Shown in pieces: positions 23,416 to 27,277 of a DNA stretch of 27,277 nt. The position numbers and the translations under genes were made by a program. Where the stretch lies: positions 1 to 27,277 of the forward strand of contig DAOTXR010000040.1 of the NCBI GenBank assembly GCA_034435375.1, written 5' to 3'. The first letter of the stretch is position 1. Every line of letters begins with the position of its first letter. The notes beneath the pieces are model-generated. The model had not been told where the DNA came from. It saw only the letters and a list, made by a program, of their open reading frames with translations, and ran no database searches. This DNA comes from DAOTXR01 sp034435375 (lineage in GTDB: Bacteria > Chloroflexota > Anaerolineae > Aggregatilineales > UBA3940).

Positions 23416-24954
23416 ATGAGCGACATACCCCCTGAGTTAGGCCAACCAGGTTCTCCGCTGCCTGTGGACGACCAAGAGACGCAGCCTGTTCCCCGGCGTT
23501 CGCCCATTCTAGCGGGGATGCTGTCCCTGATCCCCGGAGCCGGGCATCTCTACCTCGGATCGTGGGGGCGCGGCATCGCATATCTGCTGTTGGCAGCGTC
23601 CATGATCCTGTTGCTCATATGGGCGCAGACAACCACCGAGTTTGAAGTCTTCCCCGGCCTGATAGCGGCCCTGATCGTTATCACTGTGCTTTTCTGGCTA
23701 TGGGTGATGGCCTCGGCAGTACGGAGGGCGTCAGGTGGTCAGTTTGCGCCGACGCTGGGGCTGATCCTGGTCCTGTCCTTTACCTACCTGCTGGGCTGGC
23801 AGGCCACCGAGGTCAGCTTGCAGAAGTTTTTCACGGAGTTTTCCGACACCTTCAACATCTTCACGCGCGTGATCTGGCCGTGGCGCGAGGGAGCCTTCTA
23901 TGAGCGCCCGGAAGAGCTGCGGATCGTCGACACTGGCTGGGCCAACCCTTGTCCGGAGGATGAGAGCGAGCTGCCGGCCCAGGTCGAGGGCGCGGCAGGC
24001 GAGCCGTGGGTGACAGTGTCGCCGGCGTGTGGCGACTTCACAGCGTATGTCATCCAGGACAACAAGGGGACGTTGGTTCCTGGCACCACCATTACGGTGC
24101 AAGGGGGCCATTTTGATCCCAATGAGCAGGTGGAGATCTGGTGGAAGGACCCCATCGGCAACCAGTTCCGTCCCCTCTACATGGGCGACCAGGTTGTCAC
24201 CACGACGGACAGCCAGGGCAACTTCAGCGTCACCTTCAGCGCGCCTCAATACACCACGCCCTCCGGGGCGGTTGGCACCCAGCTCCACCACATCCAGGCC
24301 CGGCAGGTCCTCTCGGTTGGCAACATCCAACTGACCGAGAATGTGACGCTGGCTGTCAACCGGATGTTGGTGACCATCTTTCAGGCCCTGATGGCGACTA
24401 CATTCGGCATCGTCTTGGCCATCCCGATCAGCTTTCTGGCTGCCCGCAACCTGATGGGCAGCAATGCTGTCACGCTGGTCTTCTACTACCTGATCCGTCT
24501 GGTCCTCAACGTCACCCGCTCAATTGAGCCGATCATCTGGGCCGTGATCGCCGTCGTGTGGGTGGGGTTGGGGCCGTTTGCGGGCGTGATCGCGCTGACG
24601 ATTCATACGGTGGCTTCGCTGGCCAAGCTATACTCCGAAGCCATTGAGAACATTGACCCCGGCCCCATCGAGGCGGTGACCTCCACGGGGGCTGACCGCC
24701 TGCAGACCATTGTCTATGCCATCATCCCGCAGGTGATCCCGCCGTTCCTGTCCTTCACCATCTACCGGTGGGACATCAACGTGCGCATGTCGACCATCAT
24801 TGGGTTCGTGGGCGGCGGCGGCATTGGGCAGTTGCTGTTCCAGTGGATCAATATGACGCGCTGGAGTGCAGCGGGCATTGCCGTGTGGCTGATTGCCATC
24901 ACTGTGACGATTATGGACTACGCCAGCGCCGAGCTGCGCAAGCGGTTTGTGTAG
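23416..24954 (+). CDS. phnE: PhnE-type ABC permease with N-terminal membrane module and inserted beta-rich domain
   Basis: A 512-residue permease, far longer than the usual about 260-300 for PhnE. Residues 28-130 form four hydrophobic helices, starting with ILAGMLSLIPGAGHLYLGSWGRG, a pattern seen in small membrane proteins with a PGxGxxYxG turn. Residues about 134-160 resemble the pre-core region of PhnE. Residues about 195-300 are beta-rich and polar (PGTTITVQGGHFDPNEQVEI..., DSQGNFSVTFSAP), like an IPT/TIG-style or similar beta-sandwich, probably outside the cell. Residues about 310-512 are the binding-protein-dependent transport core with the EAA loop (EAIENIDPGPIEAVTSTGADR). AGGAAAGG precedes the ATG. 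Only one permease gene is present, so it likely works as a homodimer. Confidence 0.9.
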   Translation: MSDIPPELGQPGSPLPVDDQETQPVPRRSPILAGMLSLIPGAGHLYLGSWGRGIAYLLLAASMILLLIWAQTTTEFEVFPGLIAALIVITVLFWLWVMASAVRRASGGQFAPTLGLILVLSFTYLLGWQATEVSLQKFFTEFSDTFNIFTRVIWPWREGAFYERPEELRIVDTGWANPCPEDESELPAQVEGAAGEPWVTVSPACGDFTAYVIQDNKGTLVPGTTITVQGGHFDPNEQVEIWWKDPIGNQFRPLYMGDQVVTTTDSQGNFSVTFSAPQYTTPSGAVGTQLHHIQARQVLSVGNIQLTENVTLAVNRMLVTIFQALMATTFGIVLAIPISFLAARNLMGSNAVTLVFYYLIRLVLNVTRSIEPIIWAVIAVVWVGLGPFAGVIALTIHTVASLAKLYSEAIENIDPGPIEAVTSTGADRLQTIVYAIIPQVIPPFLSFTIYRWDINVRMSTIIGFVGGGGIGQLLFQWINMTRWSAAGIAVWLIAITVTIMDYASAELRKRFV

Positions 24955-25066
24955 CGTCTGTTGGCTATACGGGTCTCTGAGCTGGGCCTCCCCGCACCTC
25001 CAGCCAGCCGGGTGGCCTGCGCTTCGCATTCATTGTCAAAGCTGGCAAGGAAAGGACACGGAAGCT

Positions 25067-25831
25067 ATGCGTCTGCAAGACAGGGTTGCCATGATCACGG
25101 GAGGGGCCGCCGGGATCGGCAAGGCCACGGCAGAGCGCTTCGCGCAAGAGGGCGCCAAGGTGGCCATCTGTGATGTGAACGAGCAATCTGGTCAAGCGGT
25201 CGTCGAGGCGCTGGGCCCGGAGGCCAGCTTCGCCAAAGTCGATGTGGCGGATCGGCAGGCGGTCCAGAGCTGGGCCGACGGCGTGTGGGAGCGCTACGGG
25301 CGGATCGATGTGCTGGTGAACAACGCCGGGATTTTGCGCGATGGGCAGCTCGTCAAGTGGAAGGACGGGCAGCTAGTCGGGCAGATGCCGGAGGCCGACT
25401 GGGACCTGGTGATTGCAGTGAACCTTAAGGGGGTGTTCAACTGCACGCAGGCCGTCGCTCCCTACATGATCCGGCAGGAGCGCGGCGTCATCCTCAACGC
25501 CACCTCGGTGGTGGGCCTCGACGGCAACTTCGGCCAGACGAACTACGTGGCGACTAAGGCGGGTGTGATCGGCATGACCAAGGTGTGGGCCCGCGAGCTG
25601 GGCCGCTACGGCGTGCGCGTCAACGCCGTTGCGCCGGGCTTCACGGCCACCGAGATCCTGAGCAGCATGCCGGAGAAGATCATCGAAGGCATGATCGCCC
25701 GCACGCCGCTCAGGCGGATGGGCCAACCGCTCGACATCGCCAACGCCTACCTGTTCCTGGCCTCAGACGAGGCGAGCTTCATCACCGGGGCGGTGCTGCG
25801 CGTTGACGGTGGGATCGTCGTCGGCACGTAG
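25067..25831 (+). CDS. Short-chain dehydrogenase/reductase (FabG-like)
   Basis: A 254-residue classical SDR that oxidises or reduces an alcohol/ketone with NAD(P). It has the cofactor motif TGGAAGIG (residues 10-17), CDVNE after the second strand, NNAG (about 84-87), the catalytic Ser in ILNATSVVG, and YVATK carrying the Tyr and Lys. The Asp at the end of beta-2 (ICDVNE) favours NAD over NADP. The ATG at 25067 is the family start, with AAGGAAAGG upstream; the frame open from 24947 has no similarity. It lies 112 nt after the permease gene. The substrate is unknown; it may act on the imported compound. Confidence 0.92.
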   Translation: MRLQDRVAMITGGAAGIGKATAERFAQEGAKVAICDVNEQSGQAVVEALGPEASFAKVDVADRQAVQSWADGVWERYGRIDVLVNNAGILRDGQLVKWKDGQLVGQMPEADWDLVIAVNLKGVFNCTQAVAPYMIRQERGVILNATSVVGLDGNFGQTNYVATKAGVIGMTKVWARELGRYGVRVNAVAPGFTATEILSSMPEKIIEGMIARTPLRRMGQPLDIANAYLFLASDEASFITGAVLRVDGGIVVGT

Positions 25832-25945
25832 GGCGGCTTATCCACGGCCCGTGGGCCTGTGACTGACAGGGTGCTTGAGGCTGAGTTCAACTGACAAGGG
25901 ACTGTCTGCCGGGATGCGCGCATCAGCGCCTGTGGAGAGCTTGTG

Positions 25946-27118
25946 ATGCGAATCGACGCGCATGTTCACTACACCCCGCCCGCCATGCGCGACGACCTGG
26001 CGGCTCTGGCGGTGCAGGAGCCGTATTGGAATCTGCTGATGACGGCCAGCGGCGCAGGCCAGGCGGCGCAGGGTTGGGCCACTGCCGAGCGCATGATCGA
26101 CGACATGGACCGGGCCGGGATCGACCGGGTGGTGCTGCTGTCTGAATATCGACTGACGCACGAGTCGAGCGTGGCCCGCAACGATCAGGCGCTGCACATC
26201 CTCCGCCGCTGGCCCGACCGGGTGATGGCCTTCGCTTGCCTCCAGCCCACGGCGGGCCAGGCCGCGCTGGATGAGATGAAACGCTGTCTGGACAGCGGCA
26301 TGGTGGGGGTGGGTGAGCTGAACCCCTATGGCCAGGCCCACACGCTGGACGATCCCGACTTCCTGCGTGTGGTGGAGGCTTGCATCACCTATGGCGTGCC
26401 GATGAATCTGCACGTCAGCGAGGAAATCGGCCACTACTATCTGGGCAAATCGACCACTCCCCTGCGGCATTACCACCGGCTGGCCTGCCGTTACCCGGAA
26501 CTGAAGTTGATCCTGGCGCACTGGGGCGGCGGGCTGTTCCTGTACGAGATCATGCCAGAGGTGCGGCGCGAGCTGGCCAACGTGTGGTACGACACGGCAG
26601 CCTCGCCGCTGCTGTACCCCACGCAGGACATCTTTGACGTGGCGTTGCGCTGTGTGGATCGTCGCAAAATCCTGTACGGATCGGATTACCCGCTATCGCT
26701 CTACCCAGGCAGACAGGCTGAACCGGATTTTTGCGCCTTTGTGACGGAGATCGAAGGGCTGGGGCTGGCTCCGGAGGTTTTAGAGGACCTCTTGGGCGGC
26801 AACGCTGCACGTCTGCTGGGGTTGGCGGAGACTCAGGCTGCCACCCGGCCATCTGCACGCAAGCCAAGGCGTTCGTTGGTGACAACCGAGCTGGCCGACC
26901 CGACCGGCGTGGCCATCACGGACTTCATGGCGGTGACGCTGGTCGCCCGGACGTGGCCGGAGACGCAGGCCGTGTTTGAGCGGTATGGCATCCCGTGTGT
27001 GGATAGCCCGGTGCCGTTCTGGGAGCCAATAGCCCAGGCGGCGGCGGCGAAGGGCCTCGGCCCGCAGCAGCGCCAGAGGCTGCTCACCGAGCTGAACGAG
27101 GCAGCAGGGCGGCTCTAG
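25946..27118 (+). CDS. Amidohydrolase (TIM-barrel metal hydrolase) with C-terminal DUF1858-like domain
   Basis: A 390-residue protein. Residues 1-290 are an amidohydrolase-2-type barrel with metal ligands HVH (His6, His8), His156 (MNLHVSEE), His192 (LILAHWGGG) and Asp247 (LYGSDYPLSL). Family members are hydrolases or non-oxidative decarboxylases of small carboxylates or lactones. After a basic linker (KPRRS), residues about 320-390 look like a DUF1858 domain: ITDFMAVTLVARTWPE, VFERYGIPCVDSP, AAAKGLGPQQRQRLLTELN. The usual CxxC-like element is reduced to a single Cys. ATG 25946 has GGAGAG at 6-nt spacing and is preferred over GTG 25943. The gene follows the SDR by 114 nt and is probably part of the transporter operon. 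Confidence 0.88.
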   Translation: MRIDAHVHYTPPAMRDDLAALAVQEPYWNLLMTASGAGQAAQGWATAERMIDDMDRAGIDRVVLLSEYRLTHESSVARNDQALHILRRWPDRVMAFACLQPTAGQAALDEMKRCLDSGMVGVGELNPYGQAHTLDDPDFLRVVEACITYGVPMNLHVSEEIGHYYLGKSTTPLRHYHRLACRYPELKLILAHWGGGLFLYEIMPEVRRELANVWYDTAASPLLYPTQDIFDVALRCVDRRKILYGSDYPLSLYPGRQAEPDFCAFVTEIEGLGLAPEVLEDLLGGNAARLLGLAETQAATRPSARKPRRSLVTTELADPTGVAITDFMAVTLVARTWPETQAVFERYGIPCVDSPVPFWEPIAQAAAAKGLGPQQRQRLLTELNEAAGRL

Positions 27119-27277
27119 GGGGGGATGCGGGCGGTGGATCGGGGCCTCAGCCCCAGGGCGCGGCTTCTTGGCCTGTGCGCCGATTTCCCCCCAGGGTGCT
27201 GTATGCTACAATCGCCGTGACGACATATCGCTGCCATCCTTGCGGCAGCTTCGCGGCAGCCTCGACGAGGCCAGGCT
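27119..27277. other. 3' intergenic tail
   Basis: GGGGC (27141-27145) and GCCCC (27150-27154) form a small hairpin after the amidohydrolase gene. A -10-like TACAAT lies at 27207-27212 with no convincing -35. No gene start is seen before the window ends. Confidence 0.35.

Overview
The window is about 27 kb of GC-rich bacterial DNA. It reads as a chromosomal accessory or metabolic region of a Chloroflexota-like bacterium (Anaerolineae or a relative). That assignment is an inference from style: a lipoprotein with a PTEEP-repeat linker, a PDZ plus multi-helix membrane sensor fused to a Ser/Thr kinase, runs of GC-rich mini-hairpins between genes, and non-pyrrolysine MttB paralogues. No rRNA, tRNA, IS element, prophage or CRISPR array was seen.

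Region 1 (1-11.3 kb) is a catabolic island around one GntR/FadR-type regulator. On the plus strand lie an MttB-family methyltransferase, a solitary molybdenum hydroxylase large subunit that overlaps it by 4 nt, and an MmgE/PrpD-family protein. The regulator follows on the minus strand. Diverging from it are hutH (MIO ammonia-lyase), hutU (urocanase) and a second MttB paralogue. A 12-bp-arm palindrome sits in the divergent promoter region. Lyase, urocanase and two MttB proteins together suggest use of an imidazole compound that may carry N-methyl groups (histidine, hercynine or ergothioneine-like). No corrinoid protein, hutI or hutG is present here.

Region 2 (11.3-16 kb): a full-length GH2 beta-galactosidase (minus) and a WecE-type sugar aminotransferase (plus) diverge from an intergenic region built as two nested inverted repeats with a shared centre.

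Region 3 (16-20.9 kb, minus strand) is the most unusual part. A near-consensus promoter drives a small Pro/Gly-rich peptide gene that carries the element VAAPGPWGRERP twice. It overlaps a terpene-cyclase-type alpha-toroid protein with a DADST motif. That gene in turn overlaps, by 11 nt, a class I isoprenoid-synthase-like protein with two Asp-rich motifs. My working hypothesis is a peptide-isoprenoid modification operon, conceptually like ComX/ComQ Trp prenylation plus a cyclase; a small disordered protein beside an ordinary two-enzyme terpene pathway is the alternative. A membrane sensor Ser/Thr kinase with a PDZ domain lies just downstream.

Region 4 (20.9-27.1 kb, plus strand): a PhnD/PhnC/PhnE-type ABC transporter (binding lipoprotein, ATPase, and a permease with an inserted beta-rich domain), then a short-chain dehydrogenase and an amidohydrolase with a C-terminal DUF1858-like domain. 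The transporter is preceded by a long leader with strong inverted repeats and has an attenuator-like hairpin after the binding-protein gene. No phosphonate-degradation genes are present, so the transported substrate is open.
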